Shown: positions 38,601 through 52,726, numbered from the stretch's first letter. The stretch is 64,000 nt of DNA from Bugula neritina (GCA_964035545.1 OZ037765.1:22514495-22578494); one strand, 5' to 3'. Made by a program: numbers and translations. Notes: a model not told the origin generated them from the letters alone.

Positions 38601-40070
38601 AGACTTTCGCTATACAGTTAAATGTATTATATTTAATTTTATTACACACCAAACGGTAGAAAAATTATTCCAATTTAATCTGTTACTTATAGTCATAAGC
38701 ATGTGATCTTGTAATGATTTTTTTTTAAAACTTGAAATATTTACTGCAGTTAGACAAATGAGGTTAATTAAACAATCGCTTGAGATTCAGACTGACTCTG
38801 AGATTGTGAATCTCAATCTGAAAGTGAATTATTGAATGTCAAACTCAATGTGTCGAACTTCAACTTTAAATATTTAATAAATTTATAATAATATTAACCT
38901 CGCGTTTAGTATAATTTTATAGATATATAAATATATAGATTTAGATTGAGTATTATAAAATCATTAAAATTTAGTAACAATGATTAAATCATTAATATTA
39001 AAATTATTAACATAAATTAAATTTAAAATATTATCCTTCACCTTTTTTATCTTTTACTTACGGTTACTCTTAGTCTTAGGAAATGAAATTTATTTAAAAA
39101 TTTGGATATATTCATATTTAAAATAACCTTAATAGTTAATAGCAAAACTTAGAAGACTGGACGAAAAAATATATACATATACTTATAGTTATACTAAGTT
39201 AACTAACACCATCGTGATCATCATGATCATCATTTTGATTGATTAATGCTAATCATCATTGCGATAATCATAAAGATTATGATTATGGCAATGCTTGTTT
39301 TAACTTTGGTATAAAATAACAATTAAATATAAGCTTAAAGTTCCTATAATTATACATTTTTCTAGTACAGTAGAACTAGATGACTAATACTATTAACAGC
39401 TGACTAGTTTTTTTTATATTTATTGACTCCTAATTCAGAAGGGTATAGTTTGTAGAATGCAACTCTGTGCCACATTGACATAGTAATAGGTAGCGAAGAC
39501 TAACAGTAACTTCTAAGCCAGTAACAGAGCAACATATGCTGCAGTACTAAATTTTAATGTTAGCTACTATTTTAAACATAATTTATTAGTATAGTATTTT
39601 TATGTTGGTTAGGATGATTCTGCATATTTCTGATATACGTTCCCTAAACGTTTACTCTGCTCAAAGTTGAATTACTAAACATATTTTACAATTTAGTTTG
39701 CATAGTATATCAGGATAAACACAGATTTAACCTGTGTTATTTCAAATATGGGTAAATAATTTTTGCATTCAAAATGTCTTTTGTTTGGTCTATGACAATT
39801 TGGTTCTTTGGCTCTAAAAGGCAGTTTCTTTTTTCCTTAGGCCAGATTGAAGCATTTAATAAGTTCATTGTGCGAACTGGTGTTTTTTATCAATTTGATT
39901 TGTTACTATCTAGCTATTTTTGCTTTTTTCTAGATAGAAAATGGAAACCATGCCGTGTCTTCCTCTTAGTGAAAACAATTAACCCTACAACTGGTATTTT
40001 GGAATTCTGCACTGTTGCTGATTAAACATCATCAATTATTTAATCTAGCATTACACTTTTACAAAGTGCA
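38601..40070. other. AT-rich intergenic stretch before UNC119
   Basis: The outward-facing 5' ends of PUS1 (-) and UNC119 (+) flank about 2.6 kb, of which this is the right part. It holds low-complexity AT sequence and degenerate ATCATNATC-type repeats near 39210-39290. An 83-codon frame at 39774-40025 resembles nothing and ends just before the UNC119 start, so I take it as untranslated sequence. Confidence 0.4.
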
Positions 40071-43000
40071 ATGAGTACTGATTTAGCGAAGAAAAAGAAA
40101 GGTGGAGGTTTTCTCTCAAGAAAAACTCAGCCAACTAAAGAGAACTGCGCTGATATACAGCCTGATGATGTCTTAATGTTTACAGCTCCCACTGAAGGTT
40201 TGTTGTAGACATCTACAACGTGTTTTTATTTCAACTGTAATGGGAAATAATGTTTTTAGTTCTTTTACATTTTGCAAAGTTACAGAGAGTAGGTTGTTTA
40301 GTTATACAATTATACGGACTAAGGCTATTTTGGTAATTAAGTACATTTCGCTCACAGTAATGCAAAATTATCCCTAAAATATGTTTTCTTGACCAAAAAA
40401 ATATAGAAAATGTAGCAAAACTGGAAAAAACATAGTTGATTACTTAATTTTATTGGATAGAATTTCACTTTTTAAAGCAAACAAAACATATATATATATA
40501 TATTACAGGCTTGGTTGCAAAATATGTGAAACTATGAAGATATTCAGTGTGTACTGAATAAAGTAAAGTGACCCATTTGTAATTGAATATCTCAGTTTTC
40601 ATAAATGTAGAAATGGTATTCAACAGTTTTAAAATATTAGAAATATAAAAATTAAATCAAGCACATATTGGGGCTCTAAAAATACATATATAAATATGAT
40701 CGATGCAATTTTTTGAAAATTTTATAAATTTGAAATATATTATTATTCAATTGTAAATTTAATTAAAATCTAAACTTGTAAGCTAATTTAATTCAACATG
40801 TTATAGCAGACACAAGTTTTGTTTTCTTCAAGGAAGTTTTTGTCTATATTATTAGTTGTTGAAAGTAATTATCGATAACTTGTATGTAAATTCTTGTTTA
40901 TTTCAGATTATTTATGCGATATTGATGCAAACATCTATGGAATAGAGTTTGTGAGATTCAAACTTCGAGATGTTGAACAGGAGATGACGCTGTTTGAAGT
41001 AGCTCGTCCTTCTGGTTAGTACGGCAATTTCAAGCCATTAGATGTCCAAAATAGTTAAAGGCATTAAAATATTTTAAAGTTTTTAATAATTGTAGATTGA
41101 TTTGATAACAGAGTTACTAACACAAAGTTTTATGCATTATAATAATAAAAGAAAGTTTGTAATATGAAGTAGCTGTTTAAAGCAGCACCTGTGTTATATA
41201 GATGTAAACAATAAGGCGATATACATTAGCTGTTATGCTTTCCGTGCATCAACAATTCTATTTCTGCAGAGTGAATAAATCTATCTAAAGTGGAATAAGT
41301 TAATCTTGAATTCTCTTCGAATCAAAAATAGTGGCAATGGTCGACATTTTATATGGTTCCTCTTTAACCAATTGCATCATATTTGTCTGTGATTGGTCAG
41401 CTAAACTAATCATATATTTGGCTGCTAGATAACTTGAACTACTTCTAACATTTGCACCAGGCTTGGTACTTGATTTCTCTTGACATTATGATTTTAAGTT
41501 TCCAATGCTTTGCATTGTCCTACAAGCCTACCTTTTTTACACTTTATGACCAACATGTCCTCTATTAATGTTGAATTATATCATGTTTCATGGTTTTTAA
41601 ATTATTACCATATATTGTGCAGATAGCAGTGAAGTATCTGCAGCAGATGAAGGGGATTCTAATTCAAACAAAGGTCGGTTTGTAAGGTACCAGTTTACTC
41701 CAGACTTCCTCAAACTTCGAACTGTCGGGGCAACGTAAGTCACCTGAGGTTTCAATATAATTTCTATAGATTTATGTCGTTGACCTGCTAGATATTGAAC
41801 TGTAACTAAACACTCAACTAGTCAAGTATTTTTGTTCCCTGACACTTTCTTTGTGTATACTTAGACGGTAATTATTTGCTTCACGGCATATTACATTACA
41901 AATACATTGATTTTTAGAGTGGATTTCATAGTGGGTGATAAAGAAGTCAAAGACTTTAGAATGATAGAGCGACATTATTTCCAAGATAAGCTTTTGAAAA
42001 GCTTTGATTTTCATTTTGGGTTTGTGATGCCCAACAGTCAGAACTCTGTAGAACAAATTTACGAGTTTCCTGCTCTGAAAAGCAGCGAAAGTAAGTAAAG
42101 TTTGTTAATCTAATCCAGCCAAGTAAAGTTCTGGACTAGATAGAGTGTGAACCCAAAATGTAGCAGATTTGAGATATATTTGTCAGTATTATCAATTATC
42201 TCAAGGTTTGGTAATTCATCAGATTCCTTTAGGTAAAACAAAATACTACTGATATGGCAGCGAAATACTGTATTTTATATCACATTCCTGCTTATTATAT
42301 ATTCCATATTTTTGATAATTTTTTATCAAAAGAAGTTAAGCCATTGTACATATCTGTAGCAAACAAATATCAAGATGATAAAGTTGTAGTATGAGCGTAA
42401 CTGATTAAACACATTGGTTAGCAATTCACCATATTCATTTCAATTTGGAACATACTTTGTTGCATTCAACAGTCTAGTTGGAAACTCTGGTTTCATGTAG
42501 CCCATCTGTTGTCTCCCGAAGTTGTTAAATATTGACCTCTAATGTATGTTAAATATAGAAGTTATGAAGGGATCAATTTGTATTCGTTTTGTATTTGTGA
42601 GTGTTAGTTAATGAAGTGACAATATGCATTAGCAGTTTTAAGGCAACAATTACTATATAAATTGTTATTAAAGGTTTGATTTTCAAAAATAACTCCTGGG
42701 AAATGTTTCCCAAATACAGACTTGAGGATCATTATAAATTATTTTACAGCCCACGTCAGTCAAAAATTGTATACTATTTGTGATACCCATTTACTTGAGA
42801 CTTTTATAACTGCCCTTTACGTAAAATGCTGTTGATTACTATTGTGAGACCTGAAAACGGGGGAGCAAGGGCCGTACTGGAAGAATTGAACTATTCTTAG
42901 AAAAAATTCTCTAAATCAAAATTTTTAAAGATAATTGAAGAACTTGGGCTATTTAAATGTTTCTGTTGCTGCAACTAAATGAAAAAAGGGGAGGAGTACA

Positions 43001-43171
43001 TTGACTATGTTGTTCTGATGATCTAAATTATTAGGGCTTTGAATTACTTTCTTCTTTTTTGTAGTTAAAAAGATGGTGGCTCATCCATTTGAAACCAAGT
43101 CCGACAGTTTCTATTTTGTTGGCAATCAATTAGTAATGCACAACAAGGCTGAGTACTCCTATTCTGGATGA
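40071..43171 (+). CDS. UNC119: UNC119 lipid-binding chaperone, 5 exons
   Basis: Binds N-myristoylated proteins and carries them to cilia and other membranes; release is triggered by ARL2/ARL3 in known systems. Exons: 40071-40197, 40907-41014, 41623-41734, 41918-42090, 43065-43171; phases match and give 208 residues. The N-terminal 40 residues are variable and basic, as usual. The beta-sandwich domain follows: [40 protein letters not shown], then [20 protein letters not shown] and [18 protein letters not shown], and the family's C-terminal signature [16 protein letters not shown]...[13 protein letters not shown]. Family length is typically 200-240. No odd features; the variable loop between strands ([17 protein letters not shown]) is acidic. 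Assignment is very secure; UNC119A and B are not distinguished in invertebrates. Confidence 0.97.
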
Positions 43172-43635
43172 CTGTGATCTCCGTGATCTCCCACTCTTTA
43201 ATTTTAATTTATTTCTCATCTAGTTGATCTTAGAATTATGAATTACCATACTCATTCTCTCATTGTCTGCTCTCTCTATCTATGGCTGTGTTATTCTCTT
43301 CGTTAATAACCATCACCACCTACTTGATTACTTATTTTCGAGTTGAAGCTCAATTACTTTCAATTTTATTTTGTATATTTTTTCTTTTATTTTTGTGATT
43401 ATGCATTATACAGTTTTATGAGTTGTACATGGCTTATTTGATAGTGATGCTGAATGGTTTTTTGCAATTGTTGTAATGGCAAAACTGATAAGCCTGATTA
43501 TTTCCAAATATCTGTTCGTTTACTGTAATACCCGTCCCATTAGCAATCTCTTTCAGGATTTAGTTATTTATGTTATAATTTATCGTGCATAAATATATAT
43601 CAGCTGATAAATTCCTTGTTAACTTTGTCTTGCTG

Positions 43636-43641
43636 AATAAA
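43636..43641 (+). promoter_or_regulatory. Candidate poly(A) signal of UNC119
   Basis: AATAAA about 465 bases after the UNC119 stop codon at 43171, on the coding strand and followed by T-rich sequence. Confidence 0.5.
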
Positions 43642-43659
43642 TATGTTGATATTTAAATA

Positions 43660-45900
43660 TTTTTTAGTCACATTATGATATTATTCAGTGAATTTGTGTA
43701 GTGCAAATACTATGAGTGAAATGATTGGATAATCAATTTATTATCATCTACACATTATTAAACATGGTAAACTAAGCTAAAGATGCAATGTTCATATATG
43801 AACTGGAATTTTGCTAGCTGCACATGTTTGAAAAGCTGATACAAAATCAACAAATGTATTGGCCCATTAATAGCTATATATAGTATTTTCTTGACACACG
43901 TTTGGTCGCATAATATGTTGTAAATATATAAATAATTGCCTAAATTTGTGTACAGCATTCGTTTTGAGATTTGTCTCCTCTTCAGCTCAGAACAGAGTAC
44001 CCTGGGCGCACACTTTTGCAATAGAAAAAACTTATGTTTCTACTAAAACGTATCATTAGGTGAAAAATGTGTAAATTCAAGCCAGCTAGAGAGTTAGCTA
44101 TATATTATGTCTGTATATGTAATATCAGAAACGTCTCACAACCAAACCATTTCACAGTTCTAACAAACGGTACAAATCAAGAGCTGCATATTATTTTGTA
44201 CTTTTTTAATTACCTATATTCTAGATTTAACAATATATGCAATTGCGAATTTGTACCTAAAGACACATTATATAAAACATTGCATACTTCTTCAATCAAG
44301 TTGCTTGTTAACTGGGAAATATAGTATCTTTCTATTTATGTCAAGTGAGAAATTATAATTTTGAATGTATCCATAAAATCTTGCCTTTTACACACTTGTA
44401 AGAGGAAAGAATTCATTTTTTTATTGGTGAGTTGAATGCAAATGTCATGTTTGTAGCGTCAACTATTGAGATTCAAAATCATCAATACTGTTCATTTGTG
44501 AATGCAACAAATCTGGTAATTGCTTTTCACACAAGAAATAGTCGAATTTGAAGTCTGCCTAGTAGTAGCAGTGATTAGTTAATTATACTCCCTGCTTTAA
44601 AATAATTGTTTTATGTTCAAATACTTGTGATATATATAAACATACTTCACTGCTTGTCAATTAAGTATAACTTATATTAAATATATTATGTTTCAAGGTA
44701 TAAGCTTGTCGTAGAGTGGGATTTCAACTAAGTTAAAGTTATCTTATTTATTATTACATGCATACAAAGAGCACAACTCTATTTCAGTATTCTAGTTGTA
44801 TGTACATATAGTGTAGGTGTGGCCTCTATGAGTATAATAAGTATAAAAGAGAGAGTATGTGTGAGAGAATAGAGAACAGTGAGAGGGAGAATAGAGATAG
44901 TGAGCAACATAATAGAAGAAACTAAGCTTTTCTATAATATTCCGAAAATATTTGACTCAATGTTGAAGCAAGGTAGCATTTTATAGAGCTAAGTTATAGG
45001 ATTAGTGTTTAGTTGTTCATGCCATTACTATTGTTGAATTTCTTTGGTGTTTGCATCATGTAGCAGTCATAATTCTAGTAATATTAAAAAAATTATATCT
45101 CTAGGTATTAGTATAATCATAAATTAGTATTAGAAAAAACTCCCATTTTTAATGTTTAGGAAATGCAAAAGTTATATAGAGAAGCCTGGTGGCTGCCACT
45201 TATATTATTCTAAGATATTATGTTACTACAAGTGTAACTGACATGATAGAATGTTTATTAACTTCATCACAAAACAATTATAGCGTGGTTACAGTATCAT
45301 ATAATAAAAACATAAAACATAACAAAAATATAGTCCATATATAGTATATAATTAAGTCTCCCAAGTAAAACTTTATAGACACTATTCTAAACTCGTGCAT
45401 CAGAATATATAATTCATGAAAAATAGACATTTTACACAATGAGTTGTTGGACTCTAGATTCCTGAACTCACTGGTGACGGAAGGAAAATAAAACACAAAA
45501 TGGCAAGTGGTGGACAAAAGAAATAGTCTAAAAGTGAGAATAAGTAGAATTATAGACATCTCAATGTGGCTTAAGAATGAGGGACCAAAATATTATTGCA
45601 ACTTTTTAATTCTTTATATGAAATACACAAATAGTTTTAAAACAAAGTAATATTATAATACCAGTGTGCAATGTATAATTTAAAATAAAATTGTAAATAT
45701 GAATAGTCTCACCCTAACTAACAATATATGGTAGGTCTAAATTAAATTATATTTAATTATATAAAAATTTTATACATTCGATATAACCTACTGCAAGTTT
45801 GTGACATAATATGTGAATTTAAACAAATAGTTTAATAAAATCAATAGAAGTGATTGTAGAACTGCCTAGAATCTTTAGAATGCTACTGTTATGTTTCATT
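43660..45900. other. Intergenic sequence between UNC119 and RASSF (convergent 3' ends)
   Basis: No exon is supported. At 44841-44900 a TATA-like GTATAAAAGAGAGAG is followed by a purine-rich GAGA/GAGAAT tract, which looks like a cryptic promoter or LTR-type sequence, but no paired LTR or coding remnant was found. Confidence 0.4.
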
Positions 45901-45911
45901 GCTATTTGAGC

Positions 45912-45917
45912 TTTATT
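45912..45917 (-). promoter_or_regulatory. Poly(A) signal of RASSF, directly after the stop codon
   Basis: On the - strand the stop TAA (45918-45920) is followed immediately by AATAAA, giving TAAAATAAA. If used, the 3' untranslated region would be only about 20-40 bases. It supports the terminal exon called at 45918-45994. Confidence 0.6.
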
Positions 45918-48900
45918 TTATATAAGCAGACCATTGTTTGTGTTGCTATTGGAGTTGTTGGGAATGGTGAGGGTTTCAGCAGCTGAGTTCACATCTACAA
46001 CACCATAAACTAGTTAGTAGCAGCAGTGTTTGCTAACATAAAGCCTAAACATGTAAAAAAGTCCAAATTAAGCATAGCTTGTATGTGCAACGTTTATCAG
46101 TTCGCTGTTTAAACTGCTAGAAAAAATTGAACTGTTTCAAAAAGCCCATATGTCTGGCTAATTATTTTTTTCTTACCCAAATTGAACTTTTCACAAAAGT
46201 ATGCCAAATTTGTTAAGTATTAAAATAGAATACTTTGAATGTTCTGAATGAGCCTAAATTAGTCTACAGGACAACAAAACCAGCATTACCATTATGTGTC
46301 TTCATTAAAACAACTAAATTGAAATAGAAGATGGTTTCTAAATTAGATATTTAACACTATTAATTGCTCTAGAGTCTAGGATATGTTAATGTTAACCTTT
46401 TCAATATATTAACTTATTATCAAAAATGCTGACTTATTCAGAATAATTAGTCCTATTCCTGTTAGCCAATAGCCCATAGGAAAGGGCTGCTACTTGGATT
46501 TGCAATTTATATGAATTGACACTCAATGATTAGCCAATAAAAAGAGGTAAAATTCAACTTGCATTTCTCACTAAATCCTGTACTAATGAAATTTTTCAAA
46601 TTAAATTCTCGGAGTTCCCTTTCCAATTCCACAATCATTTGCCGTCTCTTTTTGAGTATTAGCTCCGCCTCTTTGTGATCCTCACAAGCAGACAGATAGC
46701 CTTTCTCAGCTTCTTCTAGGAACCTACAAGTTTCAGAAAGGAAGCATAAAAACATATATAGAATATGAGAGATGTATATCGCATATGATAGACAAAATAT
46801 AGAATATAATAGACATAATATAGAATATGAGAGACATATATAGAATATAATAGGCATATATATATAAAACATGAGAGACATAACATATAGAATATAGTAA
46901 CATAGTGATTCGCGGTAGGAAACTTATAAAGCTGTAACAATTCAAATCATGGTGAAGCAGCATTTTAAAAGCCAATCAGATGAGTAGAAAAAACGATTAC
47001 CTGTCTTTGCTGTCTACTTGTTTTTGTATTTGTGAGATTTCCTCAATGCTTGTATCAATGCTTTCCTGTAACTCATCGGTTTCTTTGCTCACCTCTTCAA
47101 TATCAACTGTCAGCAGCCTACTTGCCTCTTTGGTTTCAGCTAACAGTCCGTCATGTCTTTCAATTTCATTCTGCATATCCGTCATTTCTTTATTAATCTC
47201 ATGCCGCCTTCTAAGTAGTACGTTTAGTTCTTCTGACAAGATCACATCGTCATATTCATCTAGCATATTCTCTAGATCTTCTAATTTAAGTGCTGCTTCA
47301 CCAACATTCTCTCTCAGCTTGTAGAGTTGAATCCATTTTGCCTCCTCTTCAGCAGTTATGCTAGAGATATCTGTTTAGTAAAAAAATATAGTATGCACAG
47401 ATATACACATAAGATATGACACTGCAGAGAACGCATATTCCATAATGTGTTGAGAGTTGTCTTCCCAGCAGTCACAACTAGTACAAAAAGTGTGATTTCT
47501 GCCAAGTGAAGACAATTATTATTCCTTCAGAATATAGAGCCATTTATAGAAGACAACTCCTGGAAATTATAAAATACAGAGCATTTATGAAACAATCTAT
47601 GATTCTCACAACGGCATACATAAAAATCAATGTAAATAAATTATTCTACTTTGAAGCATCATAAATTATAACATAGTACCTAATCCTCAACCAAAACCTT
47701 TACATCTTCACTACTTAGGAGTTTAATCCGATTTATTAAATTATGTAACAGTAACAGCTCTACAAAAACCACAGACTACATTTACAGCTACTTAATATTC
47801 ACTAATAAATTTCAGCTTATATCCAAAAAGTAATCTACCACTAAACCACTCAGATATAATTATGCTCAAAGCCATGAACAGTTGGGTATACAACAAATAT
47901 TTACAGCCTGTACTACAATTTAAAAATCATTACAATTTTACAAATCTACTTCCCAAATTTATTGCTAGAAGCATATAAAAACCTTAATTGAAAAGTAAAA
48001 AGTTTTAAAAATTATTGGTTTTCTGAAGTTTCATCCCCAGAGCTAGCACATTTCATGATTATAAATTGGTTTTTATAGTAATTATTATAATATATGCTTC
48101 TTGCATAGCAAAAGAGAATAACTTCTCAATATACATATAGGCCTACATGCTATGTGCTGCATGTTAATAAAATCAATATATTAAACCAGTTACATAATGT
48201 CTTGTTTAGACATGTGCCTACCCTTATTATTGGTTGCCATTGCAATTACATTAACTTCATGTTGCTAACTAGTAAAGTGTTTCTCTGATACCATTTTTGA
48301 GTTTTCAAACATTTAAAATGTTTACTAACTAAAAAAATTGCACATATTCAACATATTTGTAAAATTATACTATTTTTTAAAAACCAATGAAATTGAAAGA
48401 TAATTCGTGTTTTGAATATGACAAAAGTTTTTCACACAAAGAATAAGTTGATTAAATGAGATACTTTTCTATTTTTCTTATAGTCTCAAAAAAGTCTTAG
48501 ACTTTTAAAAATTGTTATTCATATATTTTTTTGCTGAAATTTTTTCTTTATAAAATATTCTGGATTCTCTTATCAAGTCAGACTATTTAAAAACCAAACT
48601 GAGCAGCCTGAGTTAATCAGTCAAAGATGTTAAAACTAACATTATCTCGAACTTATTAGCCATCATGTTGGTGTTTTTACAGTTGTTCTAGTTGTAAAAG
48701 TCAGGGTAGATTATTTTAGCACAACGAAAATAAAAGCAATTATTGCATTATATGAAATAGAAAGGACAATGCGTCAGCTGTAGCATATATGCATAGTTTA
48801 GATAACATAATATACACAATGACAGTCAAAAAGTATGCTGGAATACCTTGTTCAAGATTGTGCAACGTTTTAGTTTCATCTTCCAGTCTTCTTTCATAAG

Positions 48901-51900
48901 CTGCAATACTTTGCTGTAGTTCAGCATACTCTCTGGCAACATTCTCTTCCTTTCTTTCTCTCTACAACAGAATATAAGTGACTGTCCATGCTGTGGTAAT
49001 CATCACAAAGCAAGGTTAAACATTCACACAGGGAAATAGGTCTTTCTTACATGACGGTTTTCAGTTTTCGACCTGTGATCTCTCCTTTCAACCGATCTGT
49101 CTCTACCTTTTTGTCTTTTGGTCCTAACATCTTCAGTTAGTCGACTTTGAAGTTGATCCGTCGAACTGACTGAGGAAACAGAGTTGCTTCCTCTTGCTTT
49201 ACTATAGTCCGACTCATTAGCTCGAGCTCCTTCATGAACATCTGGATAGTAATGTTGGGTGGGGGGTGGAGAGAGTCTTGATGACTCAGACCAGCTTGCC
49301 AAAGAGTGTGGTGGGTTAATAGCAGAGTCAGATGGAGGATCTGATTTTTTTGAAGATTCTGAATTCGCCTAATAAATCAGTACCAGTTTTTATTATATTG
49401 ATAGATTATGCATTTCTTTTTCTTGTGAATCATTAAACTATTGCTAAAATGTTGGATACAATCTGTCTCAGTTAGGACAAAAACAAGCCCCAATATATCA
49501 TGTGACTCTTGTTTACATAATCGGCTGATTTATTAATGCATCTTTTTATGGTTATTGTCATGTATTGTCCATTACAAGATTGCTTTCTTTGAACAAAAAC
49601 CTATAAAACAATAAACAATGCATGTACATAACACTTATAGCAGTGCAACTAAAGGAAACTGACTACATATAGCATTGTCAATAGCAAGTTTTAGCCTTAT
49701 GTGTCCAGTTTCAGTAAACACCTCAGTAATGTAATAGACTAGGGCTAACTGAATCAATGAATATCATTGTAGAGAGTAGTTATGTATAGGATAAAAAGCA
49801 GGGGATCTGATTCACATGGGCTAGCTACTTAATACCACACATCTTTCACTCCATTCCAATAACAAGGTCTCACACAACTGGTACCAACTAGTATAATATG
49901 TTTTGCAACTAAAAAAACCCACTCAGATTTGAGTAGAATTTGCTAGTTGTAAACAGACAAACACCTGATCTGAGTGGCAGTCATCCTCAGCAATAGAGTC
50001 TTTGGTCTGGAAGGGTTTAGGAGAGAAACTGGGACTGACTGTACCACTAAAGCTCATAGACTTCTTTATAGCTGATCTTCTTTTCTGTGGTTTGGGTGAC
50101 TTGGCTTCAGCTAGCCGTCTCTGTGCACCACTCACTTCACCTGTACGTCTCAGGATAAACTTTACCTGTAGAGCAAACTGCTTGTCAACACAACACTGGC
50201 ACACTGACTCTGAAACCCAACTGGAAAAATAATAGTTCTAAACTACATGACAAAAAATGTTATATGTTGAGCCTCAGGTCTAAAGAACTTAGAAATAAAT
50301 GCATATGTTAGGTAGGCATAATGTGGTGCTAGACTCTAGAGTCTAGACTGTATGCTATTGGGCTATGGGATCTGCTATGCTGTATAAAATCCTTCAGCCT
50401 GCATTCAAACTGCCTGTTAATAGTAAGAAAGTAATTATAGCATCCATTACTGATGCATAAAACGTGTCAATAAAATACTAAAGTTTCTACTTTTGCCACT
50501 ACGACAGAGCAATTACATCCTAGAAAGTAATAGCAGATGCATGTCCTCCCTTCAAAGTGTTGTACAGAAGATTAATTGCACAAGTGTTAGGGACTTTCTA
50601 GCTCTGAGAGACAAGTAGAAGTTGAATCACTTGAACAGTGCCACTGAAATCATGTTTAGAAGTAAGTTTTAACAACTTTGAGCAATTGGCTTAGGGGTAT
50701 TAGAGTGACAGACTTAGCTTCACCCTGAAATACTCAGGACAAAACCTGCATAATTAATGATTCAAGGAGCTGAGAGTTTTACCTCAGGAAGAACTTCATT
50801 TTACAACAGGAAACAGGATAAAACCACAATGTTTTAAGTAAGAAAGCTAAGGAAATCATTAGTTAGGGTCAAATGTTGCAGAATTTTGTTTGGGTTTTAG
50901 GATTTTGGGTTTAGAGATGATGAGTCATAAAACAGCTGAAATCTCCTGAATCTTATTACTAAATATTTTAAAAATAAATCGATGAATATGAACTGCATAA
51001 AAATGTAAATTCTAAAACAAATTGAATTTCCTAAATACTGTTTTTCAGAAAGCAAGTTACAAGTTTTACAGGATCATTTTTGTTAGAATTTCTTTTGTGA
51101 TTACAAACATTCTAAGACTTTTATATCCTCCCCTAGCCTACAGACCCTAAAGGCATTATGACCGGAGTTGATAATAGACTGAGGAGTGGATTAATTGTTG
51201 ATGATTCAGTATATTAAAGTATCAATTGGCTTTATACCTGCCAGTACAGGTCTGTATTATAGTATGAAATGTACTCATTAATTTCCCAAACAGCAAATCA
51301 AAGAAATATAATTGATCAATGACTAAGCCGAGGACTCTATAGCTACTGTAAGCTTTAGCTCTACACAAAAACAATGCAACACTAAAAGCTGGATGTGACA
51401 CTTTCTACAGAGAAAACTTGCTAGGAGTGGTTCAACTCAAGGTAGCGTATTTATATACACCTAGTCTGCCCCATATCATGTAATGAACCAGAAGTCACTC
51501 AACGGGTTAATCAATATATTAGTCTACTCTGCAATAAGACTTGTATATGAACATTTACTTGGCAGTTAAATCTTTCCAACGTACATAAATTATTATTTGA
51601 AATCATCCGCATATGATTTCTGACTTAATACTAAGGATTCTTGAGAATTATGGAGTACAATCATTATATTGTACTAAAATTTTACACATTATATTACATT
51701 CAACTGCAATGAGCTAACTACACAAATCTTAAATTTCCTGAACTTTTGTATATCTTAGTAAACAAAGTCATTCAAGTTATAAAGTAACATATTATGATGG
51801 TCAAGGTATCAAGGCAGAACTGCTGTTTCCTAAAGAAATACAAAATTTATTGAGCTATTGTAGCTTTTTAGTATCTAATCCCCATTTTAACAAAGCCCAA

Positions 51901-52711
51901 AGTCATAAGTACAAGTGATTAGGCAAAAGGTATTGGGCCAAAATCTGTTCTAATTATTCAGAATAAAAATACAATCAGAAAGACAAACTTCTGCTGTGGG
52001 TTTTAAGAGACTTCATAAAAAGCCCTACAGCTTCATACAATTGAGTGAGAAAAAAATTTATCTCAACATTTGTTTCAAACTGCTTAGGGCAGATACCTGC
52101 ATAAGCTGATAAAATATCAAAGATAAATATTCATCATCCAAATACACATGAGCTGTTACTTCTAGATGATACATTTATAGCCAATAAATAACAGCTGGTG
52201 CAGTATTAATCCTAAAGGCCAATAAGCTTAGTTATGAAATGTAGAAATTAAAATATTCTGTGAACAGTGCTTTATCAAGTGGACAAAGTTCGGAGATCGT
52301 CATAAAAAGACTTAGGACCAGAATAGCTGCAAGAGGTTTTAAACAAATTAGCTGCTGTTGAGAACAAGGCACTGAGGTCCTCAAGCTAATAAATGGAGGC
52401 AGAGTTGCAGGCAAACTCTTAACAGATCAGGCAAAAATAATATGCCCAAATACGGTTATGAGAACATAAGTAAACAATTGTGTCACCTGTGGAGCGCTGT
52501 CACCGTATCTCTGAATCACATGGAGTGGGCAATCGTGAGGTGCCAAAGGCCGTTCATAATTCCTCCATTTTTCAAACAGTGAGAATCTGCCAGTTTTGCC
52601 AGTTGCTTGAGCTAATGCAATTATAACTTGCTCACTGGTTGTGGTGGGGGAGACACCAGCAATCACACGCTGCACTGTACCTATCCAAACCCGCAACTCC
52701 ATACTATCCAT
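45918..52711 (-). CDS. RASSF8: N-terminal RASSF (RASSF7/8-type) Ras-association and coiled-coil protein, 7 exons
   Basis: Family members link Ras-like signalling to junctions, mitotic spindle or JNK control. Exons: 52487-52726 (coding from 52711), 49965-50165, 49051-49368, 48847-48961, 47001-47370, 46572-46723, 45918-45994; phases agree, giving 485 residues. The Ras-association domain at about 4-85 starts MELRVWIGTVQRVIAGV, then ALAQATGKTGRFSLFEKWRN and ERPLAPHD, and closes with VKFILRRTG. KKSMSFSG matches the KRKSLTFTG motif after the RA domain of RASSF8. A Ser/Arg-rich linker (exon 3) precedes a long coiled coil (exons 4-6), ending in ELERELREFNLKNFI as in RASSF7/8. There is no SARAH domain, as expected for this subgroup. 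Translation may start at Met1 or Met4; Met4 matches the usual MELxVW start. The upstream untranslated exon is not located. RASSF7 and RASSF8 may not be separate genes here. Confidence 0.92.
46752..46900. repeat. Degenerate tandem repeat in a RASSF intron
   Basis: Repeats of roughly 18-22 bases built on ATAGAATAT(A/G)A(T/G)AGACAT in the intron between the fifth and sixth RASSF exons, starting about 30 bases inside from exon 6. The Tyr/Ser/Ile-rich open frames here are repeat artefacts. Confidence 0.75.
50681..50760 (+). repeat. tRNA-like fragment, possible SINE
   Basis: In the first RASSF intron. TTGGCTTAGGGGTATTAGAG followed by TGACAGACTTAGC resembles a tRNA D-arm and anticodon stem, but the rest does not close into a cloverleaf and there is no intact B-box. 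Probably a decayed tRNA-derived SINE. Confidence 0.25.
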
Positions 52712-52726
52712 CTATGCCTCCCGCAC

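Noticed and set aside
39774-40025. 83-codon frame just before UNC119
   Set aside because: No family resemblance, ends in a stop before the UNC119 ATG and is out of context; probably untranslated sequence.
46507-46975. Overlapping Tyr/Ser/Ile-rich frames on the - strand near the RASSF exons
   Set aside because: They translate the ATAGAATAT tandem repeat in an intron; only the part from 46723 downward is coding.
46980-47324. 114-codon Ser-rich frame on the + strand
   Set aside because: It is the antisense shadow of the RASSF coiled-coil exon.
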